Source: Candidula unifasciata (Eukaryota; Mollusca; Gastropoda; Stylommatophora; Geomitridae). Taken from it: a DNA stretch of 64,000 bases. The stretch covers positions 73,501-137,500 of the forward strand of contig CAJHNH020008449.1 in the NCBI GenBank assembly GCA_905116865.2. The letters run 5' to 3'. Every line of letters begins with the position of its first letter. The stretch's first letter is position 1. Positions 45,528 through 55,275 of this stretch are shown piece after piece. The notes beneath the pieces were generated by a model that was not told the origin of the DNA, did not search any database, and saw only the letters and a program-made list of their open reading frames with translations. The position numbers and the translations under genes were made by a program.

Positions 45528-45715
45528 AGATGGTCTTTGGACTGCAATCAGCTATAGTTAGATGGTATCTAGACTGCAATCAGCAGTATGGCTAGATGGT
45601 AGTCGGTATTTGGCTATTGGTTTGCTGGTCTTTGGACTGCAATCAGCAGTACGGTTAGATGGTAGTCGGTATTTGGCATTAGAGTAGATGGCTAGATTGT
45701 AGTTGTTATTTGGCT
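45528..45715 (+). repeat. Minisatellite inside the LTR
   Basis: Imperfect copies of GACTGCAATCAGCAGT, GGCTAGATGGTAGTCGGTAT and TTTGGCATT recur three to four times. The same array is present in the 3' LTR at 50478-50665. Confidence 0.8.
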
Positions 45716-45847
45716 TATTATTATAGCAAGAATGGATTCTGCTGTCATTTGCTGAGTTTTATGGTGTGAGGACGTTCTGTTTATAACATAATATAACATC
45801 TGTCGGTTGTGTAACATGAGATAGACGACTTTGTAATGCTGTTTCTT

Positions 45848-45853
45848 AATAAA
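45848..45853 (+). terminator. Possible LTR polyadenylation signal AATAAA
   Basis: AATAAA sits 323 bp before the LTR end, with its twin at 50798-50803 in the 3' LTR. It is followed by a T/G-rich stretch (GATTGTTAGTTGTTATTC), as expected downstream of a cleavage site. Confidence 0.5.
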
Positions 45854-46179
45854 CATGATTGTTAGTTGTTATTCTTTTATTCCATCGTTAGTTTGTTGAG
45901 TATAGGAGTGGTACTATTATTGTTAGTCTCTGTAGTCTTTATACCACCACCACTTTACTATATATCTACTCTCTCCTTCATAAGACCTCCACTGACTATT
46001 ACCTGATCGTTTGGGGTGTAGACTTATTACTACACTCTCCACACAGGAGAACCTATTGTCCTCTTATACATCCTTTAACTATTATTTCTTCTCGTCTGTC
46101 TCTCTCTATGCTTTTATATCTTCTCTTCTTCTTCTATCCCCTCTTTAAAATGTACACACCACCCACACTGTGACATTTT

Positions 46180-46195
46180 TGGCGCTGCGAACAGG
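46180..46195 (+). promoter_or_regulatory. Primer binding site, lysine-tRNA-like
   Basis: TGGCGCTGCGAACAGG begins four bases after the 5' LTR. It starts with TGG, complementary to a tRNA CCA end. It resembles the TGGCGCCCGAACAGG type used with lysine tRNA, with TG in place of one C. The exact primer tRNA of this species is unknown. Confidence 0.65.
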
Positions 46196-46483
46196 ATTCC
46201 TTTTGAATGTGTATACCTCTTAATCTATGGTAGATGGTGCTATCCATAGTGTGGTATATGATTCTTAGTGGCCGTTCAGTGTTTTGGTCAGTTGGTAAGG
46301 TTTGAATTCCATCAGTTAGGAGTTGTTCTATCATTCACGTTCTTAAACAGAGTTGTTAAGTGGATGTTTATTTCCAGTTGTTGGTAGAGAAGTAGCCAGT
46401 AGATCTCTTTGAGGTGTGAAGTTTGGATTTAGAATTAGCAAGCCAACCCGGTGCGAAAAATACAGTTGAACCTCCTAAGCAAG

Positions 46484-47998
46484 ATGGACGAGAGCACTAG
46501 TGTGAGCAGTAACATGCACCATGAAGGCAGTTCCCTGACCTCGGCGGTGGAAGGATCTTGTTTGTCAAACAGACCAGGTTGTACTCACATCGTTATGTTG
46601 CCAGAGCGCGTAAACATAACACACTTTGAGGGGACATCAGATCCCACGGTCACAGATGAATTCGTTCGTCGAGTCAAGTCCGTGTTCAGAAATGAACGGA
46701 TGACTCCGGCAGATCAGATTGACCTGGTGCTTGATCATGTCACATCGAGCGTCAGGCAAGAGCTGAAGTTGCATCAAGCAGAGAATGCAAACGAAATGCT
46801 AGATGTCATACAAGAAGTGTATGGGGAGCATCGAAGTGTTGTGGAGCTAGCGTCTGCATTTTTCGCCCTACGGCACGGTGAGAATGAGAGTCTCCGTAGT
46901 TTTTCTCATCGTATTCATGAAGCGTTTCAAGCGATTATCAGTGCGCAAAAGAAAGTGAAAATGTCCCCATGGGATACGTCGATCTTGAGAGATCAATTCG
47001 TCGTACAACTGAGAGACACGATTTGCAGAAAGTTAGCGCTAGAGAGAATTCACCAAGATCCTAGTGTGACTTTTCTGTCCATCAGAAATTTTGCTCTTAG
47101 ATGGGTGGGCGATGAAAATTTATTTTCTAACAATGTGGTTTTGACTAACGAGTCAGTGATGCAGGTGAATGTTGTGAGTTCTACAGTGTCGTCAAGTGAG
47201 AAGCGTGAAGTGTCCGTTTTGAGGGATGAAGTGAAACAATTGAAACAACGAGTAGCTGCTTTGTTACAGCCCCCTGTACAGCGCAAACGATGTTTCCTTT
47301 GCCAGTCATCATCACATCTAATGAGTGCCTGTCGACAGAGAACAACTGTCGGCGATGTTCGGCGCCCTATACAGGCGCAGAGACGAGAAGCGTCTAACTA
47401 CAGCAAGAACAACGAAACATGTCAAGCGTGGCGTAAGAGGCCACAGGGCTCATGCCCAGTTGAACTATCTGCAGGGTTCAACAACCCCGCCAGTGCGAAT
47501 TTGGTTGAGAAACCCGATGATAGACAGATTCGCGGTGAAGGTGAAATGAAGTCAAAAAGGAGGAGGCGTGGCAGGAGAAGAAGACAGTGTGTGTCTTCCA
47601 GTCAAGGTTCTCCTGCTCAAAAACAGAGCAGTGACAATTCGACAGCTATAAATCAGCTTTCCGCTGGTGTATCTAGCACTGAACAGTTGCCGAGCAAAAC
47701 TCAGCACAATGAAAATTCTGCCAGTTTGAACCAGTCCTGCGCCGCGTTACCTAGTGAAGTGCAGTTGCCTACAGAGACTGTTGAAAGTTATTCCAGATTC
47801 AAAATAGGCGAGAAAGTACAGTTGAAACTCGAACCAGAAGAGGGGGACATGAATGACTATTGGTCTGATGATGTGTATGTTGTCCTGCGCCTTCCAAATG
47901 CTACAAGACCACAATACGTATTGACCAGCAAGGAACATAAGAAATTGCGCCTCATAGCCAGAGAGAAAGAGTTGAGGACATGTCTTGTGAACTGTTGA
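46484..47998 (+). CDS. gag: Gag-like protein with CCHC knuckle and integrase-tail-like C-terminus
   Basis: This is the structural protein of the LTR element, expected to form the capsid and bind element RNA. The frame is open from 46451, but the first ATG is at 46484 in a good context (AAGATGG), giving 504 residues. Residues about 40-220 form an alpha-helical, PNMA/Ty3-type capsid-like region, with the landmarks F-E-G-T-S-D-P-T, a V-L-D-H-V segment and an L-R-D-Q-F-V segment. A zinc knuckle of form C-x2-C-x4-H-x4-C occupies residues 270-283 (C270, C273, H278, C283). A basic cluster follows at about 356-369, then a duplicated Ser/Gln-rich linker at about 378-430. Residues about 436-500 (F-K-I-G-E-K-V start, W-S-D-D-V-Y-V-V, K-E-L-R end) look like the SH3-like/GPY-F tail that normally ends an integrase. 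The knuckle is seen directly. The capsid and tail calls rest on remembered family patterns, and the tail is the least certain. Confidence 0.85.
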   Translation: MDESTSVSSNMHHEGSSLTSAVEGSCLSNRPGCTHIVMLPERVNITHFEGTSDPTVTDEFVRRVKSVFRNERMTPADQIDLVLDHVTSSVRQELKLHQAENANEMLDVIQEVYGEHRSVVELASAFFALRHGENESLRSFSHRIHEAFQAIISAQKKVKMSPWDTSILRDQFVVQLRDTICRKLALERIHQDPSVTFLSIRNFALRWVGDENLFSNNVVLTNESVMQVNVVSSTVSSSEKREVSVLRDEVKQLKQRVAALLQPPVQRKRCFLCQSSSHLMSACRQRTTVGDVRRPIQAQRREASNYSKNNETCQAWRKRPQGSCPVELSAGFNNPASANLVEKPDDRQIRGEGEMKSKRRRRGRRRRQCVSSSQGSPAQKQSSDNSTAINQLSAGVSSTEQLPSKTQHNENSASLNQSCAALPSEVQLPTETVESYSRFKIGEKVQLKLEPEEGDMNDYWSDDVYVVLRLPNATRPQYVLTSKEHKKLRLIAREKELRTCLVNC

Positions 47999-48717
47999 CC
48001 CAGTTAATGGTGGACACAAAGAAATCCGCTGGTCACATGGTGCAGTAACATTTGGTATGAATTTAATGTGGTAGTGTTCAGAGTTTGTTACAGGTGACGT
48101 GAAGATCCTGCAGCCACAGGTCCAGTCCAACAGAAGACGGCTGATTATATGTTGTGCGGTGAAACAATTGTTTCCGTTGATGAGTTTTGTACTCAGAGCT
48201 GTATTTGTTACGCGTGTTGTTGTCTGGATGTTTTGGTTCGTCAGAACAGGCGACAAGCACAGAGGAAGTGATGACTAGCGTCCCGCTACGGAATGTCCAG
48301 TGGGCAAAGACGATTTGGACAGGTGTTTTGTCTTTTGTCGCGAAACATGTGTTGCCGTTTTTTATGAGTTTGTAGAAATGTGTTTGTGACATTTGTTGTT
48401 ATTATGGTGTTGTATTTGTGCAGTTTGTTACATGTACTGTAACAGGTGGTGACTTGGATCCTACAGTTGCACATCAAGCACACAGGAGAATTTGATTACG
48501 TATTTTCTGAAGGAAAATCTATTGTTTTTGTTGAATTCATAATTTAGACATTTGTTAATAATGCAATGATGTGATGCTCTTTGCTGATGGTCTTACTGAA
48601 AGGCGAGCAGAGAGATTATAGACATAGGAAGGTGTCTACTGATGAGAGGCGAGGGAAATCAATCCCTGGACGGAGGGTCAGGTTCTTCAGGAATCAGAGT
48701 GGCACTGATTCTTCGTT
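47999..48717. other. Non-coding 3' region of the LTR element
   Basis: There is no coding frame on the element's sense strand. Loosely repeated modules are visible (GTTTGTTACAGGTGACGTGA near 48083 and GTTTGTTACATGTACTGTAA near 48423; ATGAGTTTTGTACTC near 48180 and ATGAGTTTGTAGAAATG near 48363). It may hold remnants of pol or cis-acting sequences. Confidence 0.5.
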
Positions 48718-48729
48718 AGGGGGCCGGAA
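48718..48729 (+). promoter_or_regulatory. Polypurine-tract-like sequence
   Basis: AGGGGGCCGGAA directly precedes the 3' LTR, where plus-strand DNA synthesis is normally primed. Two C residues interrupt the purines, but position and G-richness fit. Confidence 0.55.
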
Positions 48730-51125
48730 TGTGACAGTACTGATTACATTCACGTTTATCACAAGAAGGAAACAGAAGGAAAGAAACACACGAAGGAATA
48801 AAGAGGTATAGAGTCGCTTGAGATAAAGAGGGTCGCCAGTCTAACAACCCTGAGGGCATTGACTCAAGAGTGGACAAAGACGTGGGTGCATGCCAAGCTT
48901 GTTCATGAACTGTGGTAGGCCAATATACTCGTAAATTAACAGAGGCAGGGCAACGAACAAAGGCAACGACACAAGATTTCCTGGGGATTTTCCATCCAAA
49001 TATGCAAAGTGGCTTGGAATACCATCTTTGGCGGGAAAGAGAAAGGTTCACGAACCTTAGAAGACACAGTTTCATGAACTCAGGACAAAGGAGAGAGGTA
49101 GCATCAGGGGTAAATACACTACTGTGAGCCCTGACAGAGGCACTTGCGCTGAGATCTCTGCCAACGAAGGATGCTGTGGGCATTCTGATCATGTCGCTAC
49201 GATGGAGCTAAGTCCATACTTCTGTTTTGTGACTTGCCAGATAATGCACAAAATATTGCTTCATGTTATGTAAGTAGTACTGTGTTCATGTTAAGTAATT
49301 AGATAAGATAAGGTCATGTTGGGTTATTGGTAGGACACATGATGATGATGATTGCTCTGATGTATTAACTGGATCTTGCGAGTCGTCTAACTGTACACCT
49401 GAGACATAGCAGATGCCATGTTGACAGATCCAAGTGTATTAATGCAAAGTATGAGTATCAATATGTATATTATAATGAGTTCTTGGAGCAGACATCATCT
49501 TGGAACATTGGAGGAAAGGAAAGTTATAAAACGAGAAACGTTCTGAGCATGCAGCATACGGGGGCTGCCCTCTTATTTAGGTCAGAGGCCCAATATCGTA
49601 TTTCACAGGTAGAGAGAGTGTGGTTTGGTGAATGAAGAGGTGGCCCTAGAATGACCCTTTCTAACGGTCAGGCTGTGTCTGCACTGTTTTGATTGTCATA
49701 CAGGAGGAAAGCAGCGGGCACTGATGTCATAATTTAGTATAATTGTGTATGTATAGTTATGTGTGTTATGGTTGTCATGAAGAATATAGGCTTCTGTTAG
49801 AAGACATAATAACTACTGGAAGACCGGCACAGCACATGATGGTGATGGTCATGATAACAGATAAGCATGACGTGTGAAGTATCAAATTGAACAGCAGAGT
49901 TAGCGCTGCTAGGGAATGATAACGCCATATGTATTAACATGATGCAGTTATAATGTTGTAAACATTTAGTTGTGATTTGAAGAGAGAAGGATATAAGAAG
50001 ATATGGGAAAGTGAAAGTCATTTAGCTTGAACTGTCCTCGGCAAGCTGCTGAGAAGGGAGCACACGGATATAATAGAATTTACCTGTAAAGGGGCGGGAC
50101 AGAAGTATCAGATGTTGAAGTGAGTGGGGGATGCAAGGCCAGGTCTGTAGCCGGACTGTTGTTGTTTGAGGAGGAAGTGCATGGGCATTCATGTGGTAAA
50201 AGTAAATAGTGCATGTATGGTTATACATAGTAATATGTTTTGAATAAGAAGTACATGTGAGTTAGTGGATGGAGGTTTATTCAAGGGTATAAGAATGCCT
50301 GTTTAAAGGGAGAACTATTCGTATGAAGAAAGGCAGTTGTTTGCAGGGTAGAATACGATGTATGTTGTTGCGTTCACGTTTATATGCTTGGCAATGTGAA
50401 CTTATAGATTGTTTGAATATATTTAACAGGTGACATGGCAGTTTCTGTCATGGTGTGCCGGGTTGGCTAAATAGGCTAGATGGTCTTTGGACTGCAATCA
50501 GCTATAGTTAGATGGTATCTAGACTGCAATCAGCAGTATGGCTAGATGGTAGTCGGTATTTGGCTATTGGTTTGCTGGTCTTTGGACTGCAATCAGCAGT
50601 ACGGTTAGATGGTAGTCGGTATTTGGCATTAGAGTAGATGGCTAGATTGTAGTTGTTATTTGGCTTATTATTATAGCAAGAATGGATTCTGCTGTCATTT
50701 GCTGAGTTTTATGGTGTGAGGACGTTCTGTTTATAACATAATATAACATCTGTCGGTTGTGTAACATGAGATAGACGACTTTGTAATGCTGTTTCTTAAT
50801 AAACATGATTGTTAGTTGTTATTCTTTTATTCCATCGTTAGTTTGTTGAGTATAGGAGTGGTACTATTATTGTTAGTCTCTGTAGTCTTTATACCACCAC
50901 CACTTTACTATATATCTACTCTCTCCTTCATAAGACCTCCACTGACTATTACCTGATCGTTTGGGGTGTAGACTTATTACTACACTCTCCACACAGGAGA
51001 ACCTATTGTCCTCTTATACATCCTTTAACTATTATTTCTTCTCGTCTGTCTCTCTCTATGCTTTTATATCTTCTCTTCTTCTTCTATCCCCTCTTTAAAA
51101 TGTACACACCACCCACACTGTGACA
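48730..51125 (+). repeat. 3' LTR (2396 bp)
   Basis: Same length and borders as the 5' LTR, differing at two positions (48749 and 49989). It ends CTGTGACA, followed by the TTCA target duplication. Confidence 0.95.
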
Positions 51126-51210
51126 TTCAGTTAGAAGAAGAACGGAGCACTTGGGCGTTACTTCCTGTGTGCTATGATGTTGATCTGTTGTTCAAACCTC
51201 CAACCTCAAA
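51126..51210 (+). repeat. SINE-A, 3' part, after the LTR element
   Basis: TTCAGTTAGAAGAAGAACGG through GATGTTGATCTGTTG completes the SINE-A begun at 43470. A run of 26 G follows at 51234-51259. Confidence 0.82.
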
Positions 51211-51544
51211 CCTTCTGGTTACAGGCGCTTGTTGGGGGGGGGGGGGGGGGGGGGGGGGGAATTGGTAATCAGATAAGGAGTCGTGCTTTTTAACCTTTTC
51301 TGTATTGGTCCTTGAGTTAAAAGGGAGGATGCAACGTTAAGATCTTGTGTTGTCCAATCAGGATGATGTCAGCGAAATGGCACTTTGTGTTGTAGTTTAC
51401 AGCTAGGCTGTGATATTTCTGCCCAAGCATCGACTTCTGCAAATCATTCATTAGTCATCTTTTACTGCATGTTTGTTGATGTGTGTGTGATCCTTCATCC
51501 CCCGCCAACTGAGACCCAAAAACCGACTCGGGAAATGCAAATGT

Positions 51545-51790
51545 CTTCTTCTTCTTTTCCACGTTCACCGGGTGAAACTCTGGCGGAAAGTTCTGGTTGT
51601 TCGTCCACCTCTCTAGTTTTGTTCAGAACCTGAGTGTTGCGTGCACATCCATTGCACAGATTTGACATATTTGTATGCAGTCTACTGTTGTTGTTTTTTT
51701 GCCCTTCAGGCAGATGCATTCCGACTTAGAACAAAGCTACCAGTTTATCGACTCTTACGACATACTTGCTTGGGAAGCATAGAACCGCAA
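51545..51790 (+). repeat. Rep-F, plus copy
   Basis: CTTCTTCTTCTTTTCCACG, GTTCACCGGGTGAAACTCTG, GGAAAGTTCTGGTTGTTCGT, CAGGCAGATGCATTCCGAC and GACTCTTACGACATACTTGC. Confidence 0.75.
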
Positions 51791-51794
51791 GCAC

Positions 51795-52130
51795 ATCGTT
51801 TTAGCTTTTCTGTCACCGAATTCTTTCAAATAAGCGCCCCTTGCGACCTGGAAAACGTTTATGAATGTTTACTAACAGTCCGGGAACACCTCGTCTGCCC
51901 GGGGTGCCGCGCTGGTTGGTGGTCTAGATCTGCGTGCATCATGCGGACGACAAGACACGCGATGCGTGCGATCTGTCAATAGCTCTTGTGTATTTTAGCA
52001 TTATTCTTGGTATTAAAACAGCAGTTATATCACAGATAACTGCTTTCGGGTGTGAAGTTTCAGATGTTCTATAATACTTAGACCAATGCATTGAGACGGA
52101 ACCAGATTTAAACTTGAAAAGCCCCGAGCT
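51795..52130. other. No recognisable feature
   Basis: Unassigned; no shared repeat recognised. Confidence 0.3.
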
Positions 52131-52133
52131 ATT

Positions 52134-52314
52134 CAGTATCTCAGAAACTATTCAGAGTATCTCAGAAACTATTCAGAGTATCTCAGAAACTATTCAAAGT
52201 ATCTCAGAAACTATTCAGAGTATCTCAGAAACTATTCAATATCTCAGAAACTATTCAGAGTATCTCAGAAACTATTCAGAGTATCTCAGAAACTATTCAG
52301 AGTATCTCAGAAAC
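52134..52314. repeat. 21-bp tandem repeat
   Basis: About eight to nine copies of a 21-bp unit containing ACTATTCAGAGTATCTCAGA. One shorter unit lies near 52232. Confidence 0.95.
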
Positions 52315-52332
52315 CTATAAAACATATGAACT

Positions 52333-52607
52333 GTAAAAGCAAAGGACCCTTTTCCACGCCTTTCATGAGTATTGGGTATATAGGGCTAGACCTGTATTTT
52401 ATAGACCAAACGGCACTTGCTGGGTGAAGTGGTCAGCATTAACGCTGGTCGCCTTTACCTCCCAGGACTGCACCTGATACCCACTAAAGTCTGGGTAGAC
52501 CTGGAAGCTAATGTCATTTTTGAAAATGTTTGACCCTTTTCAGGAACCGAACCTACGACCTTCCAATCCGCAGGCGAGCGTCTAGCCGATAGACCACGGC
52601 GGCTCTA
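52333..52607 (-). repeat. SINE-B, full-length minus copy
   Basis: CAAAGGACCCTTTTCCACGC, GGGCTAGACCTGTATTTTAT, TTTACCTCCCAGGACTGCAC and the head complement (CGAACCTACGACCTTCC, then GACCACGGCGGCTC). Confidence 0.85.
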
Positions 52608-52609
52608 CT

Positions 52610-52965
52610 ATAGAATATATACGTCTTTTAATTAAATTGATAATGGAAAAATATTGTCTTTAAATGTTATTAAAACAACTAATGAAGAATGTTCTTGCAA
52701 CATCACTTACATTCTACAATATGATCCGCTAAAAGACACTTAGTTACAATATGACACTTTTTTTTTCTTCCTGATTTTTTTAAATGCAGATTTATTGATG
52801 GTGTCATTAAAGAAGGATTTTTAGGCCCCTTTAAACTGTGAGGCTTTCTCCTTCATTCAACACAACTTAGCGAGGTGATTTAACCAGTTGACGTCTTCTA
52901 ATTCAACGTTCTTACCAGCAAACCAGAAATTGTGTGCTTGATAATCTTGGTAATCTTAGTTTCAG
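52610..52965. other. No recognisable feature
   Basis: AT-rich, unassigned. Confidence 0.3.
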
Positions 52966-52966
52966 C

Positions 52967-53345
52967 TTCATATCAAACGAGTCACCCCCATAGTTGCTCC
53001 GCTCCTGTGAAAAACACAGAATGTTCGTCGCAGTCCCTTGTGGAAAGATTGACATACTGCTGTCTCAGCATATGGACTTGCATGCATACGCATTAAAAGC
53101 ATACGGTAGTCATCAGAAGTGCTAACACAAACAGTTTGACGTTAGAAATGCATTTTATCATCGACGGTAGCAGAAGTCGCTATCAGATCAGCAGTTGCAC
53201 ACGTGATCAATATTAAATCACATAAGGGCACCACCAATATTGCGGCGACAGGGCACTCGCCATTTCCTGAATCTTCAGTTCACAACACCACGTTGGTCAC
53301 AGTCGAAAAACATTCCAAATGAAATCCGCAGCTCACAGGGTCGCG
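52967..53345 (-). repeat. Rep-I, minus copy
   Basis: The reverse complement matches 3450-3840 over its length. For example GTGCTAACACAAACAGTTTG at 53122 corresponds to CAAACTG-type sequence near 3645-3665, and GTCGCGCC lies at the 5' side. No flanking duplication was identified. Confidence 0.65.
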
Positions 53346-53444
53346 CCCTGTTTGTTTGTTTGTGGGCGGGCTAAGCAGAAATTAAAACAAATGTAGATTT
53401 GTTTCCTAAGGGGCCGTCTCCGAAATAAGGGTCATCTACAGTTT

Positions 53445-53705
53445 TGCGCGGGAGTCACCATGGCGGAGCGGCTATACGCTGGCCACGCATGGAAGGTCGT
53501 GGGTTCGCTCCCTGGCGGAGCAGGACTTGGCTTCCAGGTCGACCCAGCCTTGAATGGGTACCGGGTGCAGTTCCAGGAAGTAACGGCGGCCGGTGTGATG
53601 CTGACCACATCACCCCTCTTGTGCCGATTGGTCTATAAAATATATGTCTAGCCCTAAATGTCCTTTACGCCTAAAGGCGTGGAAAAGGGTCCTTTACTTA
53701 CTTTT
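53445..53705 (+). repeat. SINE-B, full length, well conserved
   Basis: Head CATGGCGGAGCGGCTATACG and GGTCGTGGGTTCGCTCCC, body GTCGACCCAGCCTTGAATGG and GTGATGCTGACCACATCACC, end GTGGAAAAGGGTCCTTTACT. Confidence 0.88.
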
Positions 53706-53739
53706 ACAGTTTTTGAAGCACATCCATTTTACTGGCTTA

Positions 53740-53880
53740 TTTGTGTGCAGTTAGTTGTTCCTTGCCGCTAGGGCAGATGCACTCCGCTTTCGAATGAGAA
53801 GTTCTCACTTAATCGACTCCTACCACATGCTTTTTTGGGAAGACAGTCTGCCTTTTCTGGTTTTACCCAGGGCTACCAAT
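53740..53880 (+). repeat. Rep-F, partial plus copy
   Basis: GTTGTTCCTTGCCGCTAGGG, CAGATGCACTCCGCTTTCG, TCGACTCCTACCACATGC and a GGGAAGACAGTCTG block follow Rep-F order. The TTC end is absent. Confidence 0.6.
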
Positions 53881-53884
53881 GCTG

Positions 53885-55160
53885 GGGTTTTCCCCATCAT
53901 GACGATTTGGGGAAATCTGGGTTTTTAAAAAATATATTCTTATATAAAAGTGGTAAATGTTTCGTTACGTAACTTTAAATTTTGTACATTTTAACAATCT
54001 GGGGTTTTTGTTGGTTGTTTGTCTATGTATTTCTTAGGTTTTTGTTCAGCTAAGGTAGGTTTAAAAAAAAATCCCAATGGGCAGCCCTGCTTGGACCCCA
54101 CACAAGGAATCTACAATTCACGCGCTGCTGTCTGTGAATGTCCTTGTCGAGACCTCCAACACGATACGGCTTTCGCGAAGCTCTAAAAGCCACACATTTT
54201 AAGCTTTTATTAAGTACGCATTTGTATGTTTCTTTGTTTATCTAGTCATAAATTTGTGGTCAATGTTTAAACCATTTCATTTTAAGCTATTGAACTAGTA
54301 TTTCCCATACATACGCTTTGTGAATGACAATGCGATCTGGTGCCTTCGACGAAACACATCAGATTTCAGTCAGACCTAATTAGGCGACTATTACCGCTAG
54401 TGGGTGGTGGTGGGGGTCGGTTGTGGGGAGTTGGTGGGGGTGGGTGGGTTTCCTCTCTCTCTTCCCTTCAAACTCGCGTCCTAGAATCCACAGACAGTAT
54501 AGAAATATAAACATTAAATTATATATACAAAATACCAGAGTACTGGATATAACACTGTTACACCCACAAAAATCCAACGCGGGGAATAAATGGCAGGCAC
54601 ACGTGAAAGAACAAACATAAGAAGAAATATAAAACAGTTTCGACAGCTGAAATAGACGAAAAAGTGGCTATAGTGACCTAGTTGGATTCGACGCAAGAAT
54701 CGCTTAAGTGAACAAAGACGCACCTGTAGGTGGGGGAGAGAGAATAAAACTTCGTGTTAAGACACGTTGAATTTGTATAAATAGAACAGTAGTAACTTGC
54801 TGAAGCGGTTCTCAAACTATATCAGAGTTAATTTATGTGGGAAAAAAACAGACATTGTATTGATTGGCACTCATAGAAAGAAGCAGAAAAATAGGACACA
54901 AAAGACAACATAAAAATCGAAGGCTATAGTTACCGTGCCGGGAATCAAACCTGTGCCCTTCAAATTTCGTGTTCGTAACAGTAGGCCTAGCTTTTTCAAA
55001 ATAAACAGTTTAAAATATATTTTATTTATAATTAAACTTTAAAAAAAAAAGTTCATTTAAAGGATTATTACAATACAAATGCATTTATTTTTAAAACCAC
55101 GCTATGGAACTTGTTTGGTAAAAGCTAGTGCAGTGGTTGGCAAATCGTTTGTTGGGCTGT
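53885..55160. other. No recognisable gene
   Basis: A possible tRNA-like SINE head in reverse complement at 54935-54995 (GCCGGGAATCAAACCTGTGC) is the only lead. The remainder, including an AT-rich block at 54990-55130, is unassigned. Confidence 0.35.
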
Positions 55161-55164
55161 TTTA

Positions 55165-55275
55165 GTAGTTTTTTTTTTTGTTTTTTTTAAATTCAGAAAT
55201 CATGAATTGTTAACCCTTCGGCTCGGTACTATGGATATCGCAAATCTTCAGCCTTGAGTCTACTTGAGTATGTAC
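55165..55275 (-). repeat. SINE-C, truncated (tail end only)
   Basis: The T-run 55171-55188, GAATTGTTAACCCTTCGGCT and ACTATGGATATCGCAAATCT match 27745-27850. The head half is missing and LINE sequence takes over near 55275. Confidence 0.7.

Larger units (their letters stand above)
43780..46175 (+). repeat. 5' LTR (2396 bp)
   Basis: Aligned by eye to the 3' LTR with a constant offset of 4950. I found two differences: G at 43799 against T at 48749, and T at 45039 against G at 49989. There are no indels. At 2.4 kb it is long for an LTR. No conserved ORF is convincing; a 170-codon antisense frame at its start extends outside the LTR and is probably chance. Confidence 0.95.
43780..51125 (+). mobile_element. 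Complete gag-only LTR retrotransposon, 7346 bp
   Basis: Two direct repeats of equal length (43780-46175 and 48730-51125) begin TGTGACAG and end CTGTGACA, so they have TG...CA borders. TTCA flanks the whole element (43776-43779 and 51126-51129) as a 4-bp target duplication. A primer binding site follows the left LTR and a purine tract precedes the right one. The 2554-bp interior encodes a single Gag protein and no protease, RT, RNase H or integrase core. It is therefore a non-autonomous element that must be mobilised by a partner, probably of the Ty3/gypsy type judging from the Gag. The near-identity of the LTRs indicates very recent insertion. Confidence 0.93.

Noticed and set aside
47747..48256. 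169-codon antisense frame over the Gag end and 3' region
   Set aside because: Overlaps the better supported Gag on the other strand and has no recognisable motif.
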